From Devosia limi DSM 17137 (GTDB lineage Bacteria; Pseudomonadota; Alphaproteobacteria; Rhizobiales; Devosiaceae): a stretch of 64,000 bases of DNA. This document shows positions 33,201 through 43,061 of the stretch, piece after piece (the stretch's first letter is position 1; each line of letters starts with the position of its first letter). Below the pieces are notes generated by a model that saw only the letters and a list, made by a program, of their open reading frames with translations, did not search any database and was not told the origin of the DNA. Both the position numbers and the translations under genes were made by a program. Location of the stretch: assembly GCF_900128975.1 (NCBI RefSeq), contig NZ_FQVC01000009.1, positions 62,001-126,000 on the forward strand, in the 5' to 3' direction.

Positions 33201-35123
33201 TCAAGTTTTCCCGCGCGCATGGAATCTGTTTGCGCTGACGATGGAGCGCATGTCTTCACGCCGGAACCAGATAGCACGACCGCAGCGCAGCGGCGCATTG
33301 CCCGCCGTAAAGACGATCTGTTCGTCACCACGCATGCGCAGCACTTCTTCCGGCAGGATCAGCGGCCGCGCGGCCAGCTGCCTGGAGCGGGTACGGGACG
33401 ATCCCGACATGGCGGAAGATCGGCTGAGCTGGTCGACCTCGACCGTGGTGTTGCCGCAGCGCCGTGAGATGTAGTCGGCCGTGTCCGGATCGTTGATCGC
33501 GGCGAACGAAACCCACGACGCGCTCTCAAACCATTTTGACGTGGCGTCGCGTCCACCATAGGCCTCGCGCATCTGTCCGATCGACTGAAACAGCAGCGCC
33601 AGGCTGATGCCATATTTGCGGCCCGCGTCTCGGGCGGTCTCCAGAATGCGCAGATAGCCGAGCCGCGCCACCTCATCGAGGAGGAACAGCGTCCGCCCCT
33701 TCACAGCGCCATCCCGATTGTAAATGGCATTGAGCAGCGCGCCGATAATGGTGCGGGCCAGACCGGGATGCGCCTCCAGCGTCTTGAGGTCGAGATTGAC
33801 GAAGATATCGGTCTTGCCGTCCGCAATGTCGTCGGTGGCAAAGCTCGATCCCGACACCAGGGCGGCGTAGTTGGGATAGCTCAGCCAATGGGTCTCCTTG
33901 ACCGCATTGGCATAAACCCCGGAAAAGGTTTCTGGCGTCATGGCGATGAATGGTGCGACGTTCTCCTTGACGAATTCGGATTCGGAATTGTCGTAAATCT
34001 TCTGCAACAGCTCGCGCAGCTTGGGTTCTGGCACCGACAAATTTGCCCGCATTTGCCGCAGATGCTGGTGTTCTTTTTCCGTGTGCCCGGAGAGACAAAC
34101 ATCGGCGATCAGCGCAGTGATGAGCTGCAGTGCCGACGCGCGGAAGAAGTCGTCGCGAATGGAACTTTGGCGCCCGGTATCGGTCACCACCCAGTTGGCG
34201 ACGGCCACGACATCCTCTTCACGGGTGCCGCCAAAACGACCGATCCAGTCGAGCACGTTGAAGCCGGTTGTCGGCTGTTTGGGATCGAGCACGAACACGG
34301 AGCGGCCAGCCGTGCGCCGATGCTCGATGACCATGGGGGCAACTTCATTGGACGGATCGAGGGCGACGAGACCGCCGCCCCATTTAAGCGCCGTCGGCAC
34401 GGTGACCGAAGTGGTCTTGAAACCGCCTGACCCGGCGAAGACCAGCCCATGGGTTGAGCCGAAGGAGGCGTCAAAACACAGCAGCGGCGACTTGCCGCCA
34501 GCACCCCAGGTCTCATGGTCGTCGGCACGAAACCCACGGGCGGCGATGGTATCCTTGTCGACGCGATAGGCCTCGCCGATGACAATGCCGCCCGTTGCGG
34601 GGAAGAGGCGCTTCGCGTCGGTAGCGTTCATCCATTGGCTTTCGCCGTGGATGGCACGCTTGCCGCTGACCCGGCGTGGCGCCGGTGACGCAAAGGCGGC
34701 GTTCCCGCGCAGCGCAACACGCAGAGCGAAGATGCCAGAGACCGCGGCAAGCATCGCGCCAGCGGAAGTCGCAGGGTCGACGAACTGCACGATGGTTTGG
34801 TCCGGCGCGACCGCATCGACAAAAGCGGCCAGCCGCAAAGTCTCGCGGATGAGGGCGACCATCACGACCGCCATCGTGCCGATCAGAACACCGCCACCGG
34901 CATATTGAATCGATACGGCGCCTTTCGCGGCGAACAGGAACATGACGCCGAACCCCGCCGCGATGGCATAGGGCAGAGCAAGCCCGATACGACCCAGCAT
35001 GAGCTGGGCTTCCGGCGTGGTACCGAAGCTGGCAGTCCATTGCTCAATGCCGGTTAGCAACAGGCATGCGCCCAACATCAGGGCACCGGGCGCTATCAGC
35101 AGAGCGATCCTAGTCGGGGTCAT
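33201..35123 (-). CDS. traG: TraG coupling protein (VirD4-type T4CP)
   Basis: A 640-residue inner-membrane ATPase that links the TraA-DNA relaxosome to the Trb channel. N-terminal membrane helices (about 5-35 and 45-130) are followed by the RecA-like domain: Walker [12 protein letters not shown] (about residue 229) and Walker [12 protein letters not shown] (about 478), plus [12 protein letters not shown]. This is the Ti-type TraG layout. The ATG at 35123 gives [20 protein letters not shown]; it overlaps the end of traD by 14 bp, so traC-traD-traG form one operon reading away from oriT. Confidence 0.94.
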   Translation of the reverse strand: MTPTRIALLIAPGALMLGACLLLTGIEQWTASFGTTPEAQLMLGRIGLALPYAIAAGFGVMFLFAAKGAVSIQYAGGGVLIGTMAVVMVALIRETLRLAAFVDAVAPDQTIVQFVDPATSAGAMLAAVSGIFALRVALRGNAAFASPAPRRVSGKRAIHGESQWMNATDAKRLFPATGGIVIGEAYRVDKDTIAARGFRADDHETWGAGGKSPLLCFDASFGSTHGLVFAGSGGFKTTSVTVPTALKWGGGLVALDPSNEVAPMVIEHRRTAGRSVFVLDPKQPTTGFNVLDWIGRFGGTREEDVVAVANWVVTDTGRQSSIRDDFFRASALQLITALIADVCLSGHTEKEHQHLRQMRANLSVPEPKLRELLQKIYDNSESEFVKENVAPFIAMTPETFSGVYANAVKETHWLSYPNYAALVSGSSFATDDIADGKTDIFVNLDLKTLEAHPGLARTIIGALLNAIYNRDGAVKGRTLFLLDEVARLGYLRILETARDAGRKYGISLALLFQSIGQMREAYGGRDATSKWFESASWVSFAAINDPDTADYISRRCGNTTVEVDQLSRSSAMSGSSRTRSRQLAARPLILPEEVLRMRGDEQIVFTAGNAPLRCGRAIWFRREDMRSIVSANRFHARGKT

Positions 35124-35325
35124 CGGAAAACACCTTTTCCCCGATGGCCAACAGCCGGGCCCGCTCCTGCGTGTCGGCCTTGATCCGATCCGCGCCATCG
35201 ATCAGCAGACCGAGCAGCAGGGCGCGCTTCTCGTAGCGCAAACCCGCCTTGGCGATCAGGCCGCCAAGCTGGATTTTCTCCCGCGTGTCTTTCTTACGAG
35301 CGTCGTTCTGGCTGGCCTGTTGCAT
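35110..35325 (-). CDS. traD: Conjugal transfer protein TraD (Ti type)
   Basis: A 71-residue basic protein from the ATG at 35325 ([40 protein letters not shown]). It matches Ti TraD, whose core is [20 protein letters not shown]. An open frame continues to 35478, overlapping traC, with more basic residues ([14 protein letters not shown]), so a longer product from a non-ATG start is possible. An auxiliary relaxosome role is inferred from the family. Confidence 0.8.
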   Translation of the reverse strand: MQQASQNDARKKDTREKIQLGGLIAKAGLRYEKRALLLGLLIDGADRIKADTQERARLLAIGEKVFSDDPD

Positions 35326-35329
35326 CCGC

Positions 35330-35593
35330 TCAAGCCTCGCTATCCGGCCCCGTAGCCGCGCCAGGCGCGACCGCTGGCGGGACCGGCCTGCTGGTTCGTC
35401 CACCCGCTTTGCGAAACCGCGCTGCCAGTTCTTCGAACGCAGCCAAGAGGTCGGCGTCCTCGATGGCGATCTCGCCAAGCCCGGCCCTAAGGGCGACGCG
35501 TCCGATGCGTTCGGCCTCGCGGGTTTCGGCCAGCTTCAACTGCTCCTGGAGTTTGGCGATTTCGTCCCTGATCCGTGACGATGGCTTCTTCAT
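35330..35593 (-). CDS. traC: Conjugal transfer protein TraC (Ti type)
   Basis: An 87-residue protein, [40 protein letters not shown], ..[11 protein letters not shown], as in Ti TraC, an oriT-binding accessory protein. First gene of traC-traD-traG, starting 216 bp from traA across oriT. Confidence 0.85.
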   Translation of the reverse strand: MKKPSSRIRDEIAKLQEQLKLAETREAERIGRVALRAGLGEIAIEDADLLAAFEELAARFRKAGGRTSRPVPPAVAPGAATGPDSEA

Positions 35594-35662
35594 TCCGGTT
35601 GCTCCTCATCTGCTCGACTGCCGTTTGGCATGAGCAGAATCGTCCGGGATCGCGTCTGACGC

Positions 35663-35764
35663 GACCCGGCAAAAATGCCGGGTCGGCGCAGCCGACACTT
35701 CTTGCGATGATCCCTGCGTTCCGAAGGAATGCTCCAAGGGCGCAGTAATACGTCGCAAGCGACG
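35663..35764. other. oriT: oriT (origin of transfer) with nic region
   Basis: In the divergent traC-traA gap the sequence CCAAGGGCGCAGTAATACGT (35734-35753), continuing CGC, matches the RSF1010/Ti-type nic region (CCAAGGGCGCAATTATACGTCGC) closely. An inverted repeat CGTCGC-aa-GCGACG is at 35751-35764. A further stem gacccggc / gccgggtc is at 35663-35684. The flanking Ti-type relaxase and TraC support function. Confidence 0.85.
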
Positions 35765-35808
35765 TGCTGCGCTGCCGCCGTGGCGGCTGGGGCGGACCGG
35801 GGGAACCC

Positions 35809-38800
35809 ATGTCTGGTTCAACCGTCAGGATTGGTGTCGCCTTGGCCATCACGCATTTTACGCCCCAGCTGATCGGACGCGGCAATGGCCGCAGCGCCGT
35901 GCTGTCGGCGGCGTATCGGCACTGTGCGAAAATGGACTATGAGGCCGAGGCGCGGACCGTCGACTATTCGGCCAAACGCAATCTGGCCCATGAGGAGTTT
36001 CTGCTGCCTGCCGATGCGCCAGCCTGGGCGCGTGAAATGATCGCCGATCGTTCCGTTGCCGGTGCGGCCGAGGCGTTCTGGAACCGGGTGGAAGCGTTCG
36101 AGAAACGCGCCGATGCGCAGTTCGCCAAGGAATTCATCATAGCCTTGCCGGTGGAGCTGACGGGTGAGCAGAACATCGCTCTGATGCGCCAGTTCGTCTT
36201 CGAGCAGGTGCTGGCGCGGGGGCAGGTGGCTGACTGGGTCTATCATGACGAACCGGGTAATCCCCATGTCCATCTGATGACGACGTTGCGGCCGCTGACC
36301 GATGCCGGATTTGGCGCCAAGAAGGTCGCCGTCATCGGTGCCGACGGACAGCCGGTCCGCACCCAATCGGGCAAAATCCAGTATCGTCTATGGGCTGGTG
36401 AGAAGGCCGAGTTCTTGCAGCAACGCAATGGCTGGCTCGATCTGCAGAACCAGCATCTGGCACTGGCCGGTCTCGACATTCGGGTTGATGGACGATCCTA
36501 CGCCGAGCGCGGGATCGACATCGTGCCGACGATCCATATCGGGGTTGGCGCCACGGCGATCGAGCGTAAGGCGGAGCAAGCGGGGCGGCGCGCCGAGCTC
36601 GAACGCCTGCAGGAGCAGGAGGCAAGACGACAGATCAACGCCAAGCGGATCGCGCAAAAGCCCAGCATCGTGCTCGACATGGTCAGTCGGGAAAAGAGCG
36701 TTTTCGATGAACGCGATCTCGCCAAGGTGCTGCATCGCTATATTGACGATGCGGGCAGCTTCCAGCGCCTGCTGACGCAGCTGCTGCAAAGCCCGGAATG
36801 CCTGCGTCTTGAACCCGAGACCATAGATTTTGCTACCGGGCAGCGGGCGCCGGCGCGGCTGACCACGCGGGCGATGATCCGGCTTGAAGCAGAAATGGTC
36901 AGCCGTGCCGCGCACCTGTCCCGGTCGTCGCAGTTCAGCGTCCGGGAGAGGGTGCTGGCGGAGGTATTTGCGCGTCACGAACGATTGTCGGAAGAGCAGC
37001 GCACCGCGATCGCGCATGTGTCGGATGGGGAGCGGATCGCAGCCGTGGTCGGCCGCGCCGGCGCCGGCAAGACCACGATGATGAAGGCCGCGCGCGAGGT
37101 GTGGGAACAGGCTGGCTATCATGTTGTCGGTGGAGCCCTTGCCGGCAAGGCTGCGGAGGGTCTGGAGAAGGAAGCCGGTATCCCCAGCTGCACGCTGGCG
37201 TCATGGGAACTGCGCTGGCAACAGGGCAGAGATCACCTGGATGATCGCACCGTCTTTGTCCTCGACGAGGCGGGGATGGTGGCGTCGCGGCAGATGGCGG
37301 GCTTTGTCGAAGCAGTCTCCAGAGCCGGAGCCAAACTGGTGTTGGTCGGCGATCCGGAGCAGCTGCAACCGATCGAGGCTGGCGCTGCCTTCCGCGCCAT
37401 TGTCGATCGCACCGGCTATGCCGAACTCGAGACTATCTACCGCCAGAAGGAAGGCTGGATGCGCGCCGCCTCGCTCGATCTGGCGCGCGGTCGCGTCGAG
37501 GCGGCGATCGCGACCTATCGCGATCAGGGCAGGGTCCTTGGCTCGAAGCTGAAGGCCGAGGCCATCGCCAATCTCATCGCCGACTGGAACGGTGATTTCG
37601 ATCCTGCCAGGACGTCGCTGATCCTCGCTCATCTGCGCCGGGATGTGCACACGCTCAATAGTCTGGCGCGAGAGAAACTGGTCGAACGTGGCCTTGTCGG
37701 CGACGGTCATGCCTTCCAGACACAGGACGGTCCACGCCAGTTCGACGCCGGCGACCAGATCGTCTTCCTCAAGAACGACAGCGGCCTAAACGTCAAAAAC
37801 GGCATGCTGGCCAAGGTGGTGGAGGCGGTTCCCGGGCGGATCGTCGCCACCATCGGCGAAGGCGAAGCAGCGCGCCGGGTTGAGGTCGATCAGCGAACCT
37901 ATCGCAACCTCGATCATGGCTATGCCACCACAATCCATAAATCGCAGGGTGCCACAGTCGATCGCGTCAAGGTGCTGGCGTCGCTCTCACTCGACCGGCA
38001 TCTGACCTATGTTGCGATGACCCGGCATCGCGACGATGTTGCGCTCTATTACGGTGCTCGATCCTTCGAGAAGGTCGGTGGGCTGATCAAGGTCCTGTCG
38101 CGGCGTGAGGCCAAGGAAACGACACTCGACTATGCCTCCGGACGCTTCTACCGGCAGGCCCTCAACTTCGCCAACAGCCGCGGCCTGCACCTGGTCCGCG
38201 TGGCGCGCACGCTAGTCCGCGATCGGCTCGACTGGACCCTGCGCCACAAGCACCACCTCGCCGATCTCGGTCAGAAGCTCCGAGCCGTCGGCGCCCGGCT
38301 TGGCCTGTTCGATGCCCGCCAATCCGCGACCCTGCAATCAACCAGAAAGGCTGAGCCAATGGTCAAGGGGATCACCAGTTTTGCCCTGTCCCTTGCTGAT
38401 GCAACCGAGCAGAAGCTAAGCACGGATCCGGCGCTGAGCAAACAATGGGATGACCTCTCGACACGCCTGCGTCTGGTCTACGCCGACCCGGAAGCCGCCT
38501 TCCGTGCGATGCGCTTTGAGGCTCTGCTTGCTGATCCCTCTGTGGCGACCGAACGGCTTGGCCAACTCGATCGTGAGCCGCAATCTTTTGGCGCATTGCG
38601 CGGGCGCGACGGAGTGTTTGCCGCGAAGCGCGATCGAGAGGATCGGCGCGTAGCTGAGGTCAATATTTCTGCACTGCGCCGCGACATCGAGCGCTACCTG
38701 AAGACGCGCGAGGCCGCGATGGAAAGACTGGTGGCGGACGAGCAGTTGGTTCGTAGCCGCGCCGCCATCGACATCCCGTCGCTGTCGCCAGCGGCCGGGC

Positions 38801-39150
38801 TCGTCCTCGACAAGGTGCGCGACGCCATCGATCGCAACGACCTCCCGGCAGCGCTCGGCTTTGCGTTGGCAGATCGCATGGTCAAGGCCGAGATCGACGC
38901 CTTCAACAAGATCGTCACCGAGCGGTTTGGCGAGCGGGCGCTGCTGTCCAATGCCGCCAAAGACATTGATGGGAACGCGTTCGGCAAGGCCGCGCTCGGG
39001 CTGCCACCCGGCGAGCGGGAAAAGCTGGCGGCGGCCTGGCCGATCATGCGCGCCGGGCAGCAATTAGCCGCCCATGAACGCACGACACAAGCGCTCAAGG
39101 AGACCGAGGCCCTGCGCCAATCCCAGCGGCAAAGCCCGGTGCTCAAATGA
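35809..39150 (+). CDS. traA: TraA relaxase-helicase (Ti type, MOBQ)
   Basis: A 1113-residue bifunctional protein. The N-terminal MobA/MobL relaxase (about 10-200) carries HFTPQLIGRGNGRSAVLSAA and the metal motif PHVHLMTTLRP (HxH, about 153). A RecD/TraI-like helicase follows: Walker A GRAGAGKTTMMKAA (about 415), VLDEAGMVASRQM (about 486), VGDPEQLQPIEAG, and GYATTIHKSQGATVDRVKVL (about 705). The C-terminal third is helical. It nicks oriT, stays bound to the 5' end and unwinds. The ATG at 35809 is used; many homologues start at the equivalent of 35842 (TTG GCC ATC ACG, giving MAITHFTPQ), which is a credible alternative. Confidence 0.95.
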   Translation: MSGSTVRIGVALAITHFTPQLIGRGNGRSAVLSAAYRHCAKMDYEAEARTVDYSAKRNLAHEEFLLPADAPAWAREMIADRSVAGAAEAFWNRVEAFEKRADAQFAKEFIIALPVELTGEQNIALMRQFVFEQVLARGQVADWVYHDEPGNPHVHLMTTLRPLTDAGFGAKKVAVIGADGQPVRTQSGKIQYRLWAGEKAEFLQQRNGWLDLQNQHLALAGLDIRVDGRSYAERGIDIVPTIHIGVGATAIERKAEQAGRRAELERLQEQEARRQINAKRIAQKPSIVLDMVSREKSVFDERDLAKVLHRYIDDAGSFQRLLTQLLQSPECLRLEPETIDFATGQRAPARLTTRAMIRLEAEMVSRAAHLSRSSQFSVRERVLAEVFARHERLSEEQRTAIAHVSDGERIAAVVGRAGAGKTTMMKAAREVWEQAGYHVVGGALAGKAAEGLEKEAGIPSCTLASWELRWQQGRDHLDDRTVFVLDEAGMVASRQMAGFVEAVSRAGAKLVLVGDPEQLQPIEAGAAFRAIVDRTGYAELETIYRQKEGWMRAASLDLARGRVEAAIATYRDQGRVLGSKLKAEAIANLIADWNGDFDPARTSLILAHLRRDVHTLNSLAREKLVERGLVGDGHAFQTQDGPRQFDAGDQIVFLKNDSGLNVKNGMLAKVVEAVPGRIVATIGEGEAARRVEVDQRTYRNLDHGYATTIHKSQGATVDRVKVLASLSLDRHLTYVAMTRHRDDVALYYGARSFEKVGGLIKVLSRREAKETTLDYASGRFYRQALNFANSRGLHLVRVARTLVRDRLDWTLRHKHHLADLGQKLRAVGARLGLFDARQSATLQSTRKAEPMVKGITSFALSLADATEQKLSTDPALSKQWDDLSTRLRLVYADPEAAFRAMRFEALLADPSVATERLGQLDREPQSFGALRGRDGVFAAKRDREDRRVAEVNISALRRDIERYLKTREAAMERLVADEQLVRSRAAIDIPSLSPAAGLVLDKVRDAIDRNDLPAALGFALADRMVKAEIDAFNKIVTERFGERALLSNAAKDIDGNAFGKAALGLPPGEREKLAAAWPIMRAGQQLAAHERTTQALKETEALRQSQRQSPVLK

Positions 39151-39680
39151 CCTGTCGTGCTCCCGCAGTGGCCATTATTGGGATCGGCGCCACGATCATG
39201 ATCGGTCTGGTCGCCGGCGGGCATCTCGGTGGCCTGCGCATCAATCTGACGCCGAGCTACCCGCTTGGCCTCTGGCGCATCGCGCCGCTCGAACGCCCCG
39301 CCGGCGTCGGCGATCTCATCTTTATCTGCCCGCCCGATACGCCGACATTCCGGCAGGCGGCCGAGCGCGGATACCTGCGCCGGGGCCTCTGCCCGGGTTG
39401 GTTGAGCCCGTTGATCAAGACTATCGTGGCCACGCCGGGCCAGCATATCGCGGTCGACGTGGCGGTCACGATCGATGGTGCGCTGCTGGCCGCATCCGCT
39501 CTTCGTCCGACGGACGCGGAAGGCCGCGTTCTTGTCGCGCATGACGGTGGCGCTGTGCCGATAGGCCATCTCTTTGTTCATTCTGATTTTGCAGGTTCCT
39601 ATGACTCGCGGTATTTTGGGCCGATCCCGGTCGCTGGCCTCCTCGGGCTCGCCCATCCGGTGCTTACCTATGCGCGGTAA
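39147..39680 (+). CDS. traF: TraF pilin-maturation S26 peptidase
   Basis: A 177-residue membrane-anchored S26 signal-peptidase-like protein. The catalytic Ser is in LTPSYPLGLWR (about residue 38) and the Lys in PLIKTIVATPGQ (about 89); the final GPIPVAGLLGLAHPVLTYAR is conserved. It trims and cyclises the TrbC pilin (established for RP4 TraF). It overlaps traA by 4 bp and traB by 11 bp. Confidence 0.92.
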   Translation: MTCRAPAVAIIGIGATIMIGLVAGGHLGGLRINLTPSYPLGLWRIAPLERPAGVGDLIFICPPDTPTFRQAAERGYLRRGLCPGWLSPLIKTIVATPGQHIAVDVAVTIDGALLAASALRPTDAEGRVLVAHDGGAVPIGHLFVHSDFAGSYDSRYFGPIPVAGLLGLAHPVLTYAR

Positions 39681-40836
39681 CTGGGTGATATCGTCGGGGC
39701 TGGTTGTAGCGGCACTCGTTGTTGGCGCCGTAGCGTGGAGCGGCAATCCACTGACACTGCCGCTGGCCCTCGCCTTCCCGGCGCTGTGGGCGCTGTCGCC
39801 ATCCCGGCTGGTGGCAGCGCTCTTCTCAATGGGGTATTTTCTGGCAGCCTCACATGGTTTGCCGCAGGGTGTCGCCAATTTCTATGGCAGCGATGTTGTC
39901 GCCGGCATTGGCCTCTGGGTGGCAGCTTCACTCGCTTTTGTCGGCGTGCATGCTGTGCTCTGGACATCGCGTCCTGGATGGCACCGCGTGGGCCGCTACG
40001 CTGTCGCCGCCGTGCTCATGAGCGTGCCGCCGTTTGGTATCGTCGGTTGGGCGCACCCGATCACTGCCGCTGGCATCCTCTTTCCCGGTTGGGGATGGTG
40101 GGGAGTGGCCGCTGCCATCACCGGTCTGCTCGCGATGACGACGCGGGTTTGGCCGCTGGTGGCCGTCGTGATTTGTGGGCTTTGGGCTGTATCGGCCTTC
40201 ACCTGGTTCGAGCCATCCGCTCCTGAAGGTTGGATCGGGATCGACACGCAGTTTCGTGGCTCGGAGGGTCAGTACGCCGATTTTGCCCAACAGCGTGAAA
40301 CCATAGATCTGGTGTTGGCGGCCGCGGACGATGGCGCTGAAGTCGTTCTGCTCCCCGAAAGCGCCGTCGGCATGTGGACACCGACGGTTGAACGGCTCTG
40401 GACGGACGCGCTGCGCGATCGCGATGTCGTGGTGAATGCCGGTGCCATCATCGTCGCTCCCGATGGTTACGACAATGTCATGGTGGAAATGACCGGTGAT
40501 CAAAGCCGCATCCTCTATCGAGAGAGGATGCCGGTGCCAGTTTCGATGTGGCAGCCCTGGCTGCACTGGTGGGGGGACGGTGGCGGCGCCAGGGCGGATT
40601 TCTTCGCCAATCCAGTTGCTACCTCAGCCGGCGTCACCGTCCTGGCGCTGATTTGCTACGAGCAGCTCATTGTCTGGCCGGTGCTGCAGTCCGCGCTCCA
40701 TTCTCCTGAGGTGATGGTCGCGACCGGCAATGGTTGGTGGACAGAGGGCACCAATATCGTGGCCATACAGCAGGCGAGCGCCACAGCCTGGGCTCGGCTG
40801 TTCGGCTTGCCCCTCGTCATCGCCTTCAATACTTGA
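39670..40836 (+). CDS. traB: TraB conjugal transfer protein (Lnt-like)
   Basis: A 388-residue protein with N-terminal membrane helices (about 1-180) and a C-terminal carbon-nitrogen hydrolase-like domain. Motifs LLPESAVGMW (Glu) and LALICYEQLI (Cys) fit the apolipoprotein N-acyltransferase fold. The region of the usual catalytic Lys reads YRERMPVPVSM, so the canonical lysine is not evident. TraB is needed for efficient Ti transfer in some plasmids. The start at 39670 overlaps traF, with traH 12 bp downstream. Confidence 0.88.
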   Translation: MRGNWVISSGLVVAALVVGAVAWSGNPLTLPLALAFPALWALSPSRLVAALFSMGYFLAASHGLPQGVANFYGSDVVAGIGLWVAASLAFVGVHAVLWTSRPGWHRVGRYAVAAVLMSVPPFGIVGWAHPITAAGILFPGWGWWGVAAAITGLLAMTTRVWPLVAVVICGLWAVSAFTWFEPSAPEGWIGIDTQFRGSEGQYADFAQQRETIDLVLAAADDGAEVVLLPESAVGMWTPTVERLWTDALRDRDVVVNAGAIIVAPDGYDNVMVEMTGDQSRILYRERMPVPVSMWQPWLHWWGDGGGARADFFANPVATSAGVTVLALICYEQLIVWPVLQSALHSPEVMVATGNGWWTEGTNIVAIQQASATAWARLFGLPLVIAFNT

Positions 40837-40848
40837 GAGGAAAAAATC

Positions 40849-41457
40849 ATGTTCGACGCTGCTATCATTCAGCAATGCGCCGACCCGAGTATCGAAATTG
40901 CCATTGTCGAGCGCTTCATCGCTGAAGCTGGCTCGGACAATCCGCTCGCTGTCAATATTTCATCGGGCAATCGAATTATTCTGCCGGAACCGCCGCAGAC
41001 ACCTGAAGCCGCCATGCTGCTGATCGAACGCTTCGTGGGCATGGCTGTCGTGAGAGTAGGAATAACGCAGTATCCCGCAGGCCACGGCATCGTGGCCGCT
41101 GCTGACCTCAACGCAGGCCTGGTCGATCCGTGCGAAAATATTCGGATGGGCACGGCCCTGTTCGGAAAGGTCCATCGGATCGTTGTTTATGCGCGTGGTG
41201 AAAGCAGTGCGACCGTGCTTGGGGAGGCGATTACAGCGTGGCGCACAGGCACCTTCCAGGGCGCCTATGTATTTGGTGAGCCGGATCCGGGACCGCTGCC
41301 CGTTGAAGCGGCTGCTGTCCGGGTCAGCGAAATGTCAGAAGCTGCAATAGATGCTGAAACGGCACCGGACGCTCCGGTGGCACTGCCCGCAGGAGAAAAC
41401 GATGTAAATGCGGCCGGCATGCGAGTCGATCTTTCCAAGCTTGCCGAGCAGATTTAG
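40849..41457 (+). CDS. traH: TraH conjugal transfer protein (Ti type)
   Basis: A 202-residue protein with the Ti TraH opening (MFDAAIIQQCADPSIEIAIV, ERFIAEAGSDNPLAV) and ERFVGMAVVRVGITQYPAGH in the core; the last 60 residues are acidic and low-complexity. A role in transfer is inferred from position in traA-F-B-H. Ribosome-binding site gagagga before the ATG. Confidence 0.9.
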   Translation: MFDAAIIQQCADPSIEIAIVERFIAEAGSDNPLAVNISSGNRIILPEPPQTPEAAMLLIERFVGMAVVRVGITQYPAGHGIVAAADLNAGLVDPCENIRMGTALFGKVHRIVVYARGESSATVLGEAITAWRTGTFQGAYVFGEPDPGPLPVEAAAVRVSEMSEAAIDAETAPDAPVALPAGENDVNAAGMRVDLSKLAEQI

Positions 41458-41751
41458 GCCTGCACATCGTATGCCGCAGGTTTTACAATTTGCGTAGCAT
41501 CTTCTAGGTTTGTCCGTGGAGCGGTATACGCGACTGCTCCGGGGCGTCGAAACCCCTCACGACGGCTGGTGCTGGCTGACACAGCACCGAACTCCTTGAC
41601 CTTATGGTCGGGGAGCCTGTGGCGTATGCAACAGGCTCTCACGAGCTAAAGGCCATGGGGCCGTTTCGTGACGGTTTCGAACTCCCCGATCTCCAGGGGT
41701 CAAAGAGCATCATGCGGGGGCGCACCGCTAGCACGCTCGTGGAGGAAGTCC

Positions 41752-42069
41752 TTGTCCAGCACTCAGGGCTACATATTCTACACATACTCATCTGCGGCGA
41801 AGGCAGGTGAACATCGTTGGTATGACGATGGTGCCGACAATGAGTTTTTTGACAGCGAAGTGTCTGCGCGTGAGGCGCTTGCGACGGTATTTCGAGAAAC
41901 GCTTCGTGATGGCGAGGCAATGCCAGCGACCATGTGCATCGTAAAAATAGAAACCGTGTCACTGACGAAAGAGAGCGTTTTAGCTCTGCTCAACAACGAC
42001 CTGAAATCGTTTGTTCGCGTGTACGAAATCGTGGATACCGTCAACCCACCAAAGCAAATTCAGACATAG
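41752..42069 (+). CDS. Small protein of unknown function, TTG start
   Basis: A 105-residue protein (MSSTQGYIFYTYSSAAKAGE, HRWYDDGADNEFFDSEVSAR, ..LALLNNDLKSFVRVYEIVD). The TTG at 41752 is chosen because ggagg lies 6 bp upstream; an ATG at 41668 lacks such a site. AT content is higher than in neighbouring genes, suggesting separate acquisition. No family is recognised. It lies next to the phd-vapC operon. Confidence 0.65.
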   Translation: MSSTQGYIFYTYSSAAKAGEHRWYDDGADNEFFDSEVSAREALATVFRETLRDGEAMPATMCIVKIETVSLTKESVLALLNNDLKSFVRVYEIVDTVNPPKQIQT

Positions 42070-42251
42070 GCAAAAGAGTGAACGGTCTTCATCGACTGTT
42101 CGCATAATGTATCTTATGGAACTTTTATATAGCTAAATCAATTAGATACGCTTTTATCGCAGATGCGAGGCCAATGGTCCAGTTGAAGTTGCAACGGTGC
42201 CCCTTGAGCTTAGTAAGCAAGTTTCAATGGACCTTGTATACCCTTCCATTT

Positions 42252-42280
42252 TGAACTAAGTTCAGCGGACTAAGTTTAGT
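42252..42280. promoter_or_regulatory. Paired palindromes upstream of phd
   Basis: TGAACT-A-AGTTCA (42252-42264) and ACTAA-GT-TTAGT (42269-42280) sit 12-40 bp before the phd start, each containing ACTAAGTT. Two adjacent sites of this kind are typical for cooperative Phd/YefM repression. Confidence 0.6.
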
Positions 42281-42291
42281 AAAGGTGTGAG

Positions 42292-42534
42292 ATGCAGACC
42301 GTCAATATTCACGAAGCCAAGACCCACCTCTCACGCCTGATCGAGCAGGCGGCGAAGGGCGAGTCCTTTGTTATTGCCAAAGCCGGCAGGCCGATGGTGA
42401 AGGTCGTGCCTATCGATCTGGCAGAAGGCGCCGTTCAGAGGACGGGTTTTATGAGCGGGCACTTCACCACTCCGGATGATTTCGACCGCATGGGCAGCGA
42501 GCAGATCGAAGAGTTGTTCGGATTGGGCGAATGA
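42292..42534 (+). CDS. Phd/YefM-type antitoxin
   Basis: An 80-residue protein: MQTVNIHEAKTHLSRLIEQA, KGESFVIAKAGRPMVKVVPI, then a disordered C-terminal toxin-binding tail (DRMGSEQIEELFGLGE). A Phd-fold DNA-binding antitoxin that pairs with the PIN toxin overlapping its stop by 4 bp. Confidence 0.92.
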   Translation: MQTVNIHEAKTHLSRLIEQAAKGESFVIAKAGRPMVKVVPIDLAEGAVQRTGFMSGHFTTPDDFDRMGSEQIEELFGLGE

Positions 42535-42917
42535 AGCTGCTGCTCGATACCCATCTGCTGCTGTGGGTGGCAGCAGAGCCTGAGAAACTTTCCGTCACGG
42601 CATTGCAGGCAATCGAAGATCCGCAAAGCCAGCTGCTATTTAGCCCAGCCAGCCTTTGGGAAGTTGCCATCAAGCGGGGGCTTGGGCGTGCCGACTTCAA
42701 CGTAGATCCGCGACTGCTGCGCCGCGGCCTGCTTGATAACGGATATGAGGAACTACCTATCAGCAGCGCGCATGCCGTGGCAGTTGATGATCTCCCCGCA
42801 ATTCATAAGGATCCCTTCGACCGCATCCTCATTGCTCAATCAATGGTCGAAGGGATCTCGCTGCTGACAGTGGATGCACTCGTTGCGCGATATCCGGGCC
42901 CTATCGTCAAAGTCTAG
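42531..42917 (+). CDS. vapC: VapC-type PIN-domain toxin
   Basis: A 128-residue PIN-domain ribonuclease. The metal-binding acids are in LLLDTHLLLW (Asp 6), SPASLWEVAIKRG (Glu), KDPFDRILIAQS (Asp) and LTVDALVARY (Asp). It cleaves tRNA or rRNA in characterised homologues. Ribosome-binding site overlaps the phd gene end. Confidence 0.93.
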   Translation: MKLLLDTHLLLWVAAEPEKLSVTALQAIEDPQSQLLFSPASLWEVAIKRGLGRADFNVDPRLLRRGLLDNGYEELPISSAHAVAVDDLPAIHKDPFDRILIAQSMVEGISLLTVDALVARYPGPIVKV

Positions 42918-43061
42918 TCCCATTAAAATCGGATGGGTCGTCTGCACGACCGGAAGCCTATGGGCGGGCAATGTTCTGGTGTGGATTCGAAAGGCAGGTC
43001 TGCTGGTGTGCCGACGAGCTAGCAATATCGAGGTTTGATCGCTACGGCGCAGATGATGGGC

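Noticed and set aside
38694-39878. 394-codon minus-strand open frame
   Set aside because: Antisense to traA, traF and traB; no domain and no ribosome-binding site.
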